This document shows positions 35,701 through 47,300 of a stretch of DNA of 64,000 nucleotides, one piece after another (the stretch's first letter is position 1; each line of letters opens with the position of its first letter). The notes under the pieces are model-generated. The model had not been told where the DNA came from and searched no databases. It worked only from the letters and a program-made list of their open reading frames with translations. Made by a program: the position numbers and the translations under genes. Origin of the DNA: Yamagishiella unicocca (taxonomy: Eukaryota; Chlorophyta; Chlorophyceae; Chlamydomonadales; Volvocaceae); NCBI GenBank assembly GCA_003116995.1, contig BDSL01000031.1:434001-498000 (forward strand), given 5' to 3'.

Positions 35701-36275
35701 ACAGCTGCAGGCGCGTCTGCAGGCCCTGCAGGAGCGGCTGGCCGTCCAGCGGCGGATGGCATGGCGCTGAGGGGGCGGCTGCGCTGAGGGGTGTCGGCCC
35801 GCAAGCGAGTGCCGCCGGAGGGGCGGCTGCACCCACGCTGGCCGCAGACAGAATGGCACGGCGCGCGACGCTAGCGGTAGTGCGCGTGCTGCAGCATGAG
35901 GTGTAGTTGCACACGGGGTGGGCGAGGAAGGAATAATCCTTCGCACGTGCAGCCCCTACGGCCGCCCGCGAACCAGGTGACATAGGTGTTGCCGTTGTAG
36001 ATACCAGAGACTGGTAGCTTTTACGACTTTGCGAGTCAGAAATTGCTTTCAGCCAGGCGCCCCCAACGCCCTGGTGAAGCTCCCATCCGCCAAGCAGACC
36101 GGTGAAGCCCAATGGGGCCTCCTGTGTACAGGCATGACAATTCGTTCGAAATTGGGCAAGATTTCAAGGCCATGTTGACCAAGCTTTCGCAGTCCTGCAA
36201 TTGCTGAACGGGGCTCACCTGCGCAAACGAGGCATCGGCCGCGAGCAGAACCAGTAGCAATAGCTGACGGTACAT
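29720..36275 (-). CDS. Secretory-pathway coiled-coil protein with one membrane helix, unknown family
   Basis: Exons 36219-36275, 33854-36121, 33208-33393, 32238-32444, 31656-31778, 31288-31356, 31107-31151, 30600-30742, 30291-30372 and 29720-30049; phase agrees at every join, about 1169 residues. Residues 1-19 (MYRQLLLLVLLAADASFAQ) are a signal peptide. The N-terminal part has a Cys cluster (HPVCNYTSCC) and a long acidic Ala/Glu/Gln-rich region. WGMVDFFPPYARDQDYD precedes a hydrophobic helix (MALFAAALLMSGMHILAAS, near 580-600). From there nearly every exon codes heptad-like Ala/Leu/Glu/Arg helix, for example LAEERR and LEKLDRRERELHALQ-type runs, ending in a Gly/Ser tail. The long exon also runs on to its own stop at 33791; if the GTGCGG donor at 33853 is not used, this is two genes. 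No family recognised. Confidence 0.65.
31874..31921 (+). repeat. Dispersed repeat copy (GTAAAACCGATTA family)
   Basis: Intronic. Matches 46846-46892: GTAAAACCGATTA-G-AACGTTTGGT-CACATG then GGAATTGC. About 47 bp with several substitutions. Confidence 0.7.
32500..32660 (+). repeat. Composite dispersed repeat (GTGGGCGCATGGTCG / ATCCACGGCCGACAAA)
   Basis: Two modules in an intron of the coiled-coil gene. The first (ACAGGAAAGTTGGCGCATGG) resembles 33450-33520. The second (GGATAT followed by CCGCG-ATCCACGGCCGACAAA and GGGCG-TGAAG) resembles 41765-41830. No coding capacity. Confidence 0.6.
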
Positions 36276-37685
36276 TGATGGCGAGTTATATCTCACAAAG
36301 GCAAGAGCGCGCAGTAAGGTCTTCGCCCATGGCTGAGGAATTCAAATATGTAAACATCCGAGACATGCGACCATTCAAGTATATACTTCATTATGTAAAG
36401 TTTATTTCAATAATGCGTCGTGTTTGCGTGCCCTTGTTGCCTTGGCTGCTTGGAAGGCTGAACGTCGTGAACGAGGCAGTACTGTACCATTCACTTTGCC
36501 CACCCACAATTTGCAAGAGGAAAGGCACATGACACGCATACGTACGTGACTAACATACCATGTTTGTATTGCTGCTGCTCGGTCGTCCATCAGGCTGACA
36601 TACACTGTGTGTTGTGCGCATCAACCGCCCAAAACCTGTGACCATTTACTGACCATTTACGGACTGCCTCCGTCACTATCAAACCGCTTCACTGCGTCAA
36701 CTCGAAGAACGATCTATAGACCTGAGTTTGCAAGTGGCAAACGTCCTTGACAGCGTGGTAATCCTGGGTACCTGACTTGTGCCACTCGCCACGTGCGGGT
36801 CAGCTAGCAGGATGATGGCACATATCATGGCGGCTCTGTTTGGCATGGCATGATTGTGCATGTTGCATAACGAGCTTCTGCAGGAGCATATTTACTGAGA
36901 CTAACCGCGTAGAGGCACTTAGCTTCAGTACACCTCCCCTGCTTCTGTATGTGTTCCGTCTCCGTGCTGCGTATTACTGAGAGGAACTCAAGATACAGAT
37001 AATCGATTGCGAATTTACATTGTCTGTATGAAAGGGGAAGATCCCAGTCAAGATCGCCATGGTCACGCCGGTTGTACATAGGTTGCTCAGGGTTGCCCTA
37101 GGTATTCCCAATCGCCATGTGCGCTGTCACGCCCTGGTTGGCGTTGCCCTTATAACCACTACTGGCCCCTACAATACTCTCGCTCTCTCGTGGCCCCTCG
37201 GGCTCATAGGACCTTGCTCACAGATGTGACAGTGCACGGATATTGCTCTGCCCCTCAACTTCTCTTGACACAATTTCACCCGCAGGACTACGGCGGGCAA
37301 CAGGCGCTGGCCCTAGCCGTCCCTAGCGCAGCCCGCACGGACCCAATACAAAAAAGTGTAATCACCCATGCATAGGTCGCGCCTAGCTTGATAGTGGCTC
37401 ATGTGTCGTGTCTAGTGTCGACGGGTTGTCTGTCCTGGTGTCCGCGCGCCCGGGACGCGGCACACGTAGTGTACGACAACTGCTAACGATTTCCGCTATG
37501 CGCTTCCTGCCGCTTCCTGCCTAGCCATAAACGCATCCAGCTTGAGAGATATAAGTAAAACTGATTCCATAGGATAATTAAGGAAGTCTTAAAAGCCGCC
37601 TGTACCTGCCCACCGGCTTTCAAACCGCCCCCGAACGGATTAAGTTCTGAATGTTTAGTAAAAATCCGCATCGTCAAGCATCGTG
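36276..37685. other. Intergenic, shared upstream region of the coiled-coil and first sulfotransferase genes
   Basis: The two genes are divergent and about 1.4 kb apart. The DNA is of lower GC. I see no ORF over 90 codons, no repeat and no RNA gene; promoter elements for both genes should lie here but I cannot point to specific ones. Confidence 0.5.
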
Positions 37686-40600
37686 ATGAGAGCATTCGGA
37701 GCTTCAGCGACCCCCCTTCGTCTGACCCCAACGCAACGTCTCGGCATTGGCTTCCAGTTGCTGTGCCTATGCCATATTGCGCTTTCCATGCAAGATAGCG
37801 ATGATGATAAGCTTTTGGCGCCGCTGGACTACGCTGTCCTGGGCCAACAAAAGGTGCGGCTGTCGACTGTACCGCCGAGGTGCTCGCCTGAGCATACATG
37901 CACGAAAGTAAACGCGCGGGGCGCAGTGAACCTACCCAAGGAGCCTGTGCCGAAGCTTTGGTTCTTGGTGTCATCCATGGCCGTCGCAGCGGTCGCTGTT
38001 GACTCGTGAACGCTGCACATGGCTCCCAGTTGGGCTAGTCGGAGCCAGGAGAAATCCCAGTCAGCTGTATGGATAATATTAAAGGCCATTTACGGGCTAG
38101 ATTGCAGACCGTGCAGTACTCTACACCAGGATCGAGGGTTGCCCTGGGTCGACATGCTGGTTGGGGTTCGTGCGGCAGGTGCCCGACCAGGCACACCTGT
38201 ATTCCAAGCGGCTGGGAAGTGAAGTGCCTTTCGCGACAACCATTATCTAGGGATCTGCGTCCACCATACGTAGGATATACCTCCCTGTGAAGTGCTGGCG
38301 CACGCGCGCCAGACCGCGCACAGCTGTGGGTCGTGTCACCGCTGCTGACCCGCGGCACGGCGCCACGAAACCAATCAATCAATCAATCGCCAATCCCTGC
38401 AGCCGCCCTTCTCCTCCTCCTACCGCGCACGGGGACCCTCTGCGCCTCCCTCGCAGTCCGGGACCAGCACGCTCTGGATGAACCTCAAGATGCACCCAAA
38501 CATCACCTGGGTCAGCGCGCAGAAGGTGCGTGTGTCGGTGTGTGTTCTATGTTGCGGGTGTTTTTATGCACCGCTATGTTGCACTCGGCCGCCTGGTCTC
38601 CCCGCCCACTGCCTGCCCGCCACCACTCGCCGCGAAAATCGTACGACACCCATGCCGCCCCGACACGCAGGAGACGCTCTTTTTCAACGGCGACTACCCC
38701 CGCACAACGCTGTGCGACAACGACCTGGAGGCCTACCAACGTGCCGTGTCGTACATGCGCGTCGTACAGAACCGTACGGACATGCTTGTGGGCGACTGGT
38801 CCGCCACGCACTTTTCCTGCATGTGCTGTCCGGTGGTGTTCAAAATGATGAACCCGCGGATCAAGGTGGGCCCGGGGGGGCTGCGAACAGGAGGGAGGCG
38901 GCGGGGTGCGGTACGGTGGCGGCGGGGCAACAGCGGTAGGCTGGCCTGCGGCCGGACAGACAGCGTCACACAGTGTACCTGGCCAGTCTCGTATCCGCAT
39001 AAATGAGGACTCGCTGCCGGCTCGCACCATCCAGGGTTGCCCCGGACCCGCCCGCGTTAATACCCTCCCTGCTCCTCCACCGGCTGCTGATCCCGCCTTC
39101 CCCAACACGGATTTGCTCCCCCTCCCCCCCCCCTCCCCACGGGTCTTCCTCGACCCCCCTCCCCACACACATACACATACACATACGCACACGTAGCTCA
39201 TCGTGGTCCTGCGCGACCCGGTGCAGCGGACGCTGAGCCGCTTCCGGGAGCAGAAGGCGCTCAAGTTCGGACCCTGCCACGCGGCGGTGAGTCGCAGCCC
39301 GCGGAGGGAGGCAGCGACCGCAGCAAGGGGGGGCAGGTGCTGGCCGCCAGCGCTTGATGGTCTGCTTGACGGCTCGTTTGCTGTCAATCCGGGCTGCTTG
39401 CGGCGGTCAAATTAACGACTCTTGAGGTGGGTGGGCTCACTCTTCTGCTGCTGCTGGTGCTGGTGCTGGTGCTGGTGCTGCTGCTGGTGCTGCTGTCGCG
39501 GCAGGTGCGGAACGAGAGCTTCGTGGGCTATGTGGTCAGAGAGCTGCACCGGGTGGAGTCGTGCACCAAGAGGGCGGCACAGCACAGGCGACAGCAGCAG
39601 CAGCAGCAGCAGGCGGGGCTGGCCGGCTGGGGCGTGGGCATGGACCTGGCGCAGTGGATGGAGGCGCAGTGCTTTGCGAGGAGCAGTGAGTGGGGGGTCG
39701 AGGCGGGCGGGGGGAGGCGGCACCAGGGATGGCGCAGGCGGGTTGAGCTGGGCGAAGCCGAGAGGGCGTGGGCTGTGCTGTGCTAGGCACTCGGAGGGCA
39801 GTGGGGGTGTAGTGGGGGTAGGAAGCTAGGGGAGCAGTCCAGTAAGGTCCAGGAGGGCTGGCAAAGCGACGGCCGTGGAGCCCTCAAGCCCGCAGCTGGG
39901 CGGCAGGGCCGCATGCGCAGCAGGCTGCCGTGTGTCACGGCTAGGCGGGCGGGCGGGGCGCGCCGACTGACCCACGGGTCCTTGGCAGCGCAAGCACGCC
40001 GCCTCCCCCTTGCCACCCCCGTGTAGACATCATCGGCTGGTCCGTGTACGACGTGTTCCTGGAGAACTACCTGGCGCACTTTCCGCAGCAGCAGGTGGGA
40101 CTCCTCAGGCGGGGGATAGGGGGACAGGGGAGTGGAGGGGGAGGTGGGTTGGGGAAGGGGAGGGGGAGCAAGGAAAACAGGGGAGTGGGGAGGGAGGTAT
40201 GTGTAAACCCGTGAAGCGGCAAAAGGGGCAAGGGTGGGGCGACCGGGGCGGACGGCCGGATTGTGCGACAAGGCTGCAGCTGGCGGCAACAGAGGCCCCT
40301 AAGAGGTCACTGGGTCCTGGGGTCCCTGGCGCCGCTATGCCACTGAGCCCTGTATGACACCTTCGCCGTCTCTCTCGCTCTTCCTCCTATGTCATGTCCA
40401 CTGGTTCCTCGCTTTATCTCCCCCTCCTCCAAAACCTATTCGCCGGTTGGGTCCTTACCTCGTCTCCTATGTCGTCTAACCGGGTCTTCCCGCCACCCCT
40501 CCGGCCGCTGCACCCCGAAGGTCCTGGTGCTGTACACGGATGACCTGGCGGATGAGCCGCTGCTGACCCTGCGCCGGGTGGAGGCATTTCTGGGTGCGCC

Positions 40601-41143
40601 CGCCGCCACCTACAGCGCTGACAAGCTGGCTCTGGTGTACAACAGCCGAGGCTGCTACGTGAGTGAGGCAGGCGGGCCGCGCGGGAGGGTCGCCTGGCGG
40701 GCAGCTAGGCGAAATGCAGTGACCACACACACGCGAATTCCCTTTTTTAATGGCGATACCGATCTAATGACGGTGCACCATGGCAATGCTTTCCTCTCGA
40801 AGCATAAACAAGCACAAACGCACGCTTCCTCTTTTCCTTCTTTCGTTTTTCGCGGCCGCCACTCTTCATGTATTCAACTGAACATACACCCTCGTGTGCG
40901 TGCACGCAGTCCTGGAACTGCTCGAAGCCCGGCGGCGGCGGCTCGGAGGCGGCGGCGGGCGGCGGCTCGGAGGCGGCGGCGGCGGCGGGCGGCGGCTCGG
41001 AGGCGGCGGAGGAGTCGTTCGCGCGGGTGGTATCGCGGCTGGTCGACTTCTTCACGCCGCACGTGCAGCGGCTGGCCAAGTGGGCGGACGAGGGCCTTAT
41101 ATCGCCGCTGCCCGAGGCGTGGCGGAGCGCGTATGGGCTGTAG
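37686..41143 (+). CDS. PAPS-dependent sulfotransferase, tandem copy 1
   Basis: Eight exons: 37686-37853, 38457-38525, 38671-38865, 39197-39286, 39505-39685, 40027-40094, 40521-40658, 40910-41143; all phases agree, 380 residues. An N-terminal hydrophobic segment (LGIGFQLLCLCHIALSM) suggests a Golgi type II anchor or signal. The 5'-phosphosulfate loop GQQKSGTSTLW (about 53-63) spans the exon 1/2 junction. The 3'-phosphate motif VVLRDPVQRTLSRF (147-160) starts exon 4. Later exons carry the conserved VYDVFLENYLAHFPQQQ, VLVLYTDDLADEPL and GCYSWNCSKPGGGG segments and a C-terminal LAKWADEGLISPLPEAWR. It should transfer sulfate from PAPS to a hydroxyl, probably of a carbohydrate, in the Golgi lumen. 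Exon 5 holds a seven-Gln run and exon 8 a GGGSEAA repeat, both absent from copy 2. Acceptor substrate unknown. Confidence 0.9.
39440..39500 (+). repeat. CTG/GTGCTG tract at an intron 3' end
   Basis: CTGCTGCTGGTGCTGGTG-type repeat runs up to the exon 5 acceptor of sulfotransferase copy 1 in place of a usual pyrimidine tract. It is in frame with exon 5 and would code a run of Leu and Val. Confidence 0.8.
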
Positions 41144-41172
41144 GCCACTCGCACTGGGGCGAGCCCCCCTCC

Positions 41173-41252
41173 ACCCGTGGAGCAGCCCCCCTGGAGCGGC
41201 CCCTCTGGAGCAGCCCCCCTGGAGCGGCCCCTCTGGAGCGTCCCGCCCTGGA
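41173..41252. repeat. 27-bp tandem repeat in sulfotransferase copy 1 3' flank
   Basis: About three units built from CTGGAGCAGCCCCC and CTGGAGCGGCCCCT, starting some 30 bp after the stop codon. Confidence 0.8.
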
Positions 41253-41759
41253 GTGCTGGTGTGTAGCACATCCCACTTGTCAGCCAACGAATGCCGAGTT
41301 TAGGCACATCGGATGTAGATGCTCCCAAACAAACGAGGTGGACGCAGGCGAAGAAGGTGCATCCTCACCCAAGCAATAAGCAGCACCACGTGTCGGTTTC
41401 TAAGCAACCGACCAACGTACCCGCACGTGGCGCCTGGCCACCTTGCGTGCCTATAGTTATAGTACGACGGTGTAGGTGGTGATGGTGGCGATGGTGGCGG
41501 CGGTGATGGCGGCGTGGCGGTGGCAGTGGCGGTGGTTTCGGCGCTCGTGGCCGACCAAGCCAGGATGTGCAGACGTGGTTATGTGTTTGTTTCTTTGCGT
41601 CTTTCCTTTCGAGCCTTTCTTCCTCCGAAACCAATAAAAGAAGCGCCGAACATGAAGTGGGAGTGCGCTGGAATGCGCCGCGATTTGCCAATTGGACCCC
41701 CATTCGAATGCGGTGCGTGCGGGCAGGTGGTGGTTGGGGATGACGGGTGAGGTGCTGGT

Positions 41760-41830
41760 GCGGGGGGATATATTATTTCCGCGGATCCACGGCCGACAAA
41801 GCAAGGGCGATGAAGACGGCGCGGGGGGGG
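41760..41830 (+). repeat. Dispersed repeat copy (ATCCACGGCCGACAAA family)
   Basis: Same module as 32580-32650: GGGGGGATAT, CCGCG(G/A)ATCCACGGCCGACAAA, then GGGCG(A/G)TGAAG and a G run. Confidence 0.7.
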
Positions 41831-43446
41831 GCGCGCGAAAGAGGGTTCTAGGGTTTTAAGGATCAGTGTGGCATCGCATGACAGCGCGCCCTTGCTGCCC
41901 CACCAAGGAGAGCGCGTGGATGAAAACCAGCCCGCAAGGGGCAGTGAGCGAGCATTTTGGCCACGAAGGTATTGGCCGAAGGTTCCCCTTACTCAAGTGG
42001 GCCGCGCAATGGGTTAGACGGCTTGGACCACTGCGCGGGTCGCTCGTTTTGCTGCGGTTTGGACGAGCATCCCGTTGAGGGCCACTACGGTAGTTGGGCC
42101 AGCCGTGAACTGGACTCCGGAAAGCAACGTCCCCATGAACCGCGGGCGACGCCGTTCCATGCGTCAGCGCTACCCTTCGCCACGTACACGTGAGATCGTA
42201 GGCACCTCTTCCTTTCGTAAGTACCTTTTTCCTTTCCTAATTCAAGTGAGACGAAACGACATAGGTTCTTTATGTGGTTTTTCATTTTTTTGACAACCAG
42301 GTCGTTTAGTAGCTGCTGGGGCCCTTAGGAACTGGGGCTGGGGTCGAATGGTGTCCTTGGCCTGTCTTGTGACGTGGCGATCCGTACACATGCAGAACGT
42401 ACTTGTTGGTGTGGGGAACTTAAGTATAATGTGCCGTTTGGCGTGGATTCTCGGGCGCAAGGATGGCACCATCCCTATGGCGTTTGAAGCTGCAGAACAG
42501 CATGGAGACGCTGGCGCGCGACTCGATTTTGGGAGCTGACGGCAGGCATGTCGGTGGCTGACTTCTGCATGCGGTGTGTGTCCGGTAGAGGTCGTTGAAG
42601 ATTCGTTACGGCGAAGGGTCGTGGCGGTTGATGCGCCAGCTGCGCACAGTTCGATCAGTGTGCCATAATCGGTGTGCCATAATCGGTGTGCCGTACTCCA
42701 CGGTGTGCTAACAAGGCTACCCACCAACTAAGGACGGCAGCAAACACCCCCTTGTGGGTAATACCCCCGGGGTGGTTTTGTTGCCGGTTGTGCTATTGAA
42801 TTAAGCACCACTGCTTCTCAAACCCTGTCTGGATCCAATCCGCAGGGGATTGAGCCGGCTTGGGCGGACCCAATCACAACCATATCGACGAGCCAAAAAG
42901 CTTGGCTTGCTATCCAGTCTCTCTAGCGGCCGCCTGCCCGCCTCGCCGTTGCCATTCCGTGCTTACGCTTCTCGACGCTTCCTAGGTCATCCCAAACGTT
43001 GCAAACGCAAACGAGCTTCCCCAGTTGCCTCAGCATCAAGGTGCTGATGGCCGCGATGTGCCGCTCGTCCCGCTCGTGAGCCGTAGTGAGCTGTTTTTCC
43101 GGTTACGATCTGAAACGTCCTGGAGGGCACTGCGTGACATTGGGTGACACAGCTGGACACAGCTGCGCATTTGAGCATTCGATGCCTAGGCCGCATCTGC
43201 TGACAGCGACATCAAAACGCAGCAAAATGGGGACGCTGTACCTCCTCTTTCCTTCAAAATGATAGCGAATCGTCCCTTCCATTCTGTTACAGTGACCCAA
43301 GGAAGGGCTGCAAGCAAATTGCGCGGCCGTTTCTAGAAAACTCGTGCGAACGTGGCTTCGTTCGTCTCCGTTGCAATGGTTGCTCCGTAGTTTCAGAGGC
43401 CGGTCCCTCTCTTCCAAATCTTCCTGATCAGTAGCTAGTTATAAGA

Positions 43447-43520
43447 AGTTACAGTGTCCTCAAGCCCGGGCGAACCCAAGACAAGAAGAGGGTCAAAGAG
43501 GGACCCATGCCGGGCCTCAC
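43447..43520 (+). repeat. Dispersed repeat fragment (CAAGCCCGGGCGAACCC family)
   Basis: Closest to 29401-29475 and related to 28411, 17046 and the ORF start at 25810. Read from GTG at 43454 it gives MSSSPGEPKTRR, which parallels MSASPGKSRDKR at 25810. Confidence 0.55.
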
Positions 43521-44316
43521 CCCACCATCTCAGCTTGATTACTGTCCTCGCATCGCGAAAACTTGGGTGGAATGGGCCCTCCTTTTGCGGCTTGTGTACT
43601 TGTACTTTCTGTCGAAGGACTAGGAAACAACGGTGCCGGCAGTTGTCTGGTATGATGTGTCATAAGCTCATGTGGACCACCCAGCCGCCCGCTTTCTTAA
43701 GTTATAGACATGCAGCGTGGTGATGCCTGCATCCTTACGCCTCGCCAGGCATGCACTGGTCGGTTGTTGCGTCGCTGGCAGATGAACTCTTTTTCCTAAG
43801 TTGCCTTGTGTTGTTTGCGGCCAAAGAATCTACATTACTTACTCGGCGCTGCCAAATCTTGACGATGCCCCAAACGATGACAGCGATGACTGACGTCTAA
43901 TAGTACACAGAGCGATAGTACAGGACGCAAGCAAACTCTGCACATGGACTGACTTTGTGACTTCATAACGTTCCCATGTTCTGTGCAATTGCTTCGGTCG
44001 GCGATCAACTGACTGTCAGACTTCAAGGACCGTCTTGCGGTTTGCTTGGGCGACATTGGATCTACTACACCTTCAGGTATCATTCCAGTTTACTTACATA
44101 AACCGGTAGTTCCACTTGGAAGTAATTAAGCAGTTTAAGCGCTCTGTTAGCGCTATGGCTGACCGAGCCTTGTCTAATACGACTTGGCAATACATGCGTT
44201 CCGCATGTCGGGCAAAAAGGCAATGCAAAGTTATCGTGCATTCCCTGGGCACATTTTGAACATGCGCTGGCCAGCTTTTCCCTCGAAACAAGAGTTACAT
44301 AATAACGAAAGCGAAA

Positions 44317-47300
44317 ATGGCTCGCACTCTTGCAGCCCTGCTGCAAATTTTCGCGCTATCACTTGCGCTCTGCTTATGTAGCAGTCAAAGTATCTTAAAC
44401 ACATCTTATCCAAATTACGTGGATATGTATAAACCTGTGGACTACGCCGTGATCGGCCAGCAGAAGGTACGCTTCCGACTTCGCACACTTTTGGCGGAAC
44501 TGAACCACGCGTGTGTGAGAGCAGAAATTGTATAAAATAAATGAGATGTCGGTGCTATATAATAATAGCGCCAGGTATGGGTTGGGGCTTGTAAACATCC
44601 TTGCGCGCCACAGGTATACCTGCCACAGTCTTGCTCTTGCAACGAAAAGCTGCCTCTCAGCCGAAATTTACCTCCCCCCTCCTCTGCGCTCCAGTCTGGA
44701 ACCAGCACATTATGGAACGTCCTCACAGGGAACCCCTATATCAAATGGGTTAGCTTCTCGAAGGTACGCCACGCTTCATGGAACCCCTACGAGGCGGATC
44801 CAGGCGGGTTCGGACAGGTCGGGGCGCAGCGGCTATGGGGGCGCTGTCTGGCTGGTGCAACTAACATGCGGTAGTCATGCAACGCACCACCTTAGTGGAC
44901 ATTAAGGCGGGTTGGAACTGGAGTACGGCCCGGGTTTTCAGGCTCTCCCGAGCCCCCCCCCCGATTCCCTCTCGCACCACTGCGGGCCGCACCTCTCCCC
45001 ACTTCCGCATCTCCCCCCACTTCCACTCCATCCCCTCTCCCCTTCCTCTCCTCTCCCCTCCCTCTCCTCCCTACTCCCTCTCCTCTCCCTACTCCCTCTC
45101 CTCGCCCCCACTTGCTGGGGCCCTGCCGATGGCTTAGGAGGCTGCCGCCACGACCGCCTCAGCCCCAAACCCCAAAACCCTAAAACCCTAATCGGCCCGA
45201 TTTTACAGGAGAGCTTCTGGTTCAACGGCGAGTTCCCTCGCAGTACACTCTGCGACAACCACGTGGAGGAGTACCAACGGTTGGTGGCGATGCAGCGGCA
45301 GAACTTCAACCGCACGGACATCCTCATCGGGGACTGGTCCGCCACCTTCTTCAGCTGCATCTGCTGCCCGGTGCTGCTAAAGACGCTAAACCCGAGTATA
45401 AAGGTAGGGCTGGTGCTGGGAGTTTGGGGTACGGTGCTGGGAATTGGGCGGATGGGCGTTGGGGTGGAGAGAGCGGGCTCGATCTACCCTCCCTGGCGCC
45501 TTCCCCGACCCCGCAACCACCGCTGCCTTACCGAGTGCCACGTACATCCCCGCCTGCCACAACCTCAACCACCTCAACCACCCAACCACCCGCCGCAGCT
45601 CGTGGTGGTGTTGCGGGACCCAGTTCAGAGGGCTCTTAGCCGCTTCATGGAGCAGAAGCGGGCCGCTCACATGCCGTACCATAAGGAGGTGTGTCGCGGT
45701 GGAAGGGGGTCCGCGCGAATCGTCACCTCGGAGCAGTGGGAGCGGGGTTGGGGGGCGGGAAGAGGTGGCGAGGAAGGGAGTGTGGGTCCAGCCTTTCTCC
45801 TTTGTTCGTGGTTCGCCAGTTTCCTCGCTGCCCCACCCCACGCCCCGCCCCGGTTCTCCAGCATGCATCTCGAAACGCCTGTTCCAAACGGTTTTCCCTC
45901 GTACACGGGCTTTCCTTCGTACACGGGTTTTCCTCGCGCCGCCCCAGGTCGTCAACTACACGTTCGCTGAGCACTCTCAGCAGCAGCTAGACGCGCTGGA
46001 GGGCTGCCTGGCACGCGCGGCGCCCCTCAAGACCCCCGGCTCAGCGGACGGGGCGCTGGTGGGCTGGGGCGCGGGCATGGACATGGGCCGCTGGATGGCT
46101 CTGCAGTGCTTTGCGAGGAACAGTGAGTGGGGGCGGGAGCGGACCGCGGGGCTGGGGAGAAGGGGGGAGGTTGGGGATGAGCCTGGGAGGGGTGGGGGAT
46201 CGTTGCGCTGCGCGTGGCATCCCCTCCCTCGTCCGCCTCCCCCTCCCTCCTTCCCTTTTTGCCTCCTTCTCGGACTTGTGTGGATTGTCTGTCTCGCTGA
46301 CGTAAGCGGACCCTAGTCGCCTGGCGCAAGCAACCCTCATCTCCGCCCTCCCCGCATCCACGCACAGACATGTACGGCTGGTCCGCGTACGACGTGTTCC
46401 TGGAGAACTACCTGGCGCACTTCCCGAAGCAGCAGGTGCGACTCCTCAGGCGTTGGGCCCTCCTTGCCAGCGCAGCACAGATGATCGTACGACAGCACAA
46501 ATTGCCTCGCATGGGATCCCACCCACTCGCCCGCCAGCCGCGCGCAAGTTGTGCTCCTGCTTGCGCGATGGACGAAACACACTCCCCCTTCCGCCTCACC
46601 CCAGTCCCCTTCGCCGTACGTATGCCGTACACCCAGATACTCGTGCTGTACACGGACGACCTGGCCACAATGCCCGTCGAGTCATTCCGACGGGTAGAAG
46701 ACCACCTGGGGGCGCCGCCGTACCAGTACGACCCCGCTAGGTCGTCCATGGTGTTCAACAGCCGCGATTGCTATGTGAGTCGAAGGATGTCGGGAGGGTT
46801 GGGGGCGTCGGGTGTGAGAGGATACCTGTGGGTCGGCACTGAGACGTAAAACCGATTATGAAACGTTTGGTGCACATGTTTGGAATTGCGTGCTGGGGGC
46901 GTTGGGCCGGAGAGTTGAGACGAGGACGCCGCTCAACCAACCACCCCCGTATCCTTCCCATGGCCAACGCATCCTTCCCATCCTAACCCATCCATCTACC
47001 GCCCCCCACACCAGTCCCCCGGCCACCCTAGTCCAGTAGCATGCGCGCGCGTCCCGGTGTCCGAAGGCTGTGCACACGCTACATATCCCCAGTCGCGTCA
47101 CCGGTTCTATGATTGTAACCCCCCACACGCAAACCCATTCCCCCCCCCCTGCTGGCACAGAACTGGAGGTGTGGCAAGCAGCAGGGCGAGGTAAGGCCCA
47201 TCACGGACCTCGGAGAGGGGCGCCCGCAGGACGGGCCCTTCGCGCAGGCACTGGCGCGCCTGAAGACCTTCTTCACGCCGCACGTGCAGCGGCTGGCCAA

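Larger units (their letters stand above)
41144..44316. other. Intergenic region between the two sulfotransferases
   Basis: 41173-41252 holds a 27-bp GC-rich tandem repeat (CTGGAGC-GCCCC type) just past the stop of copy 1. 41760-41830 is a dispersed repeat copy and 43447-43520 another. The rest has no convincing exon. Short frames such as 42242-42727 (-) have no supporting features. Confidence 0.5.

Noticed and set aside
33791..36112. Single-exon gene starting at TTG 36112
   Set aside because: A proper signal-peptide exon (36219-36275) joins in phase across a GTGAGC...ACACAG intron, so the non-ATG start is not needed.
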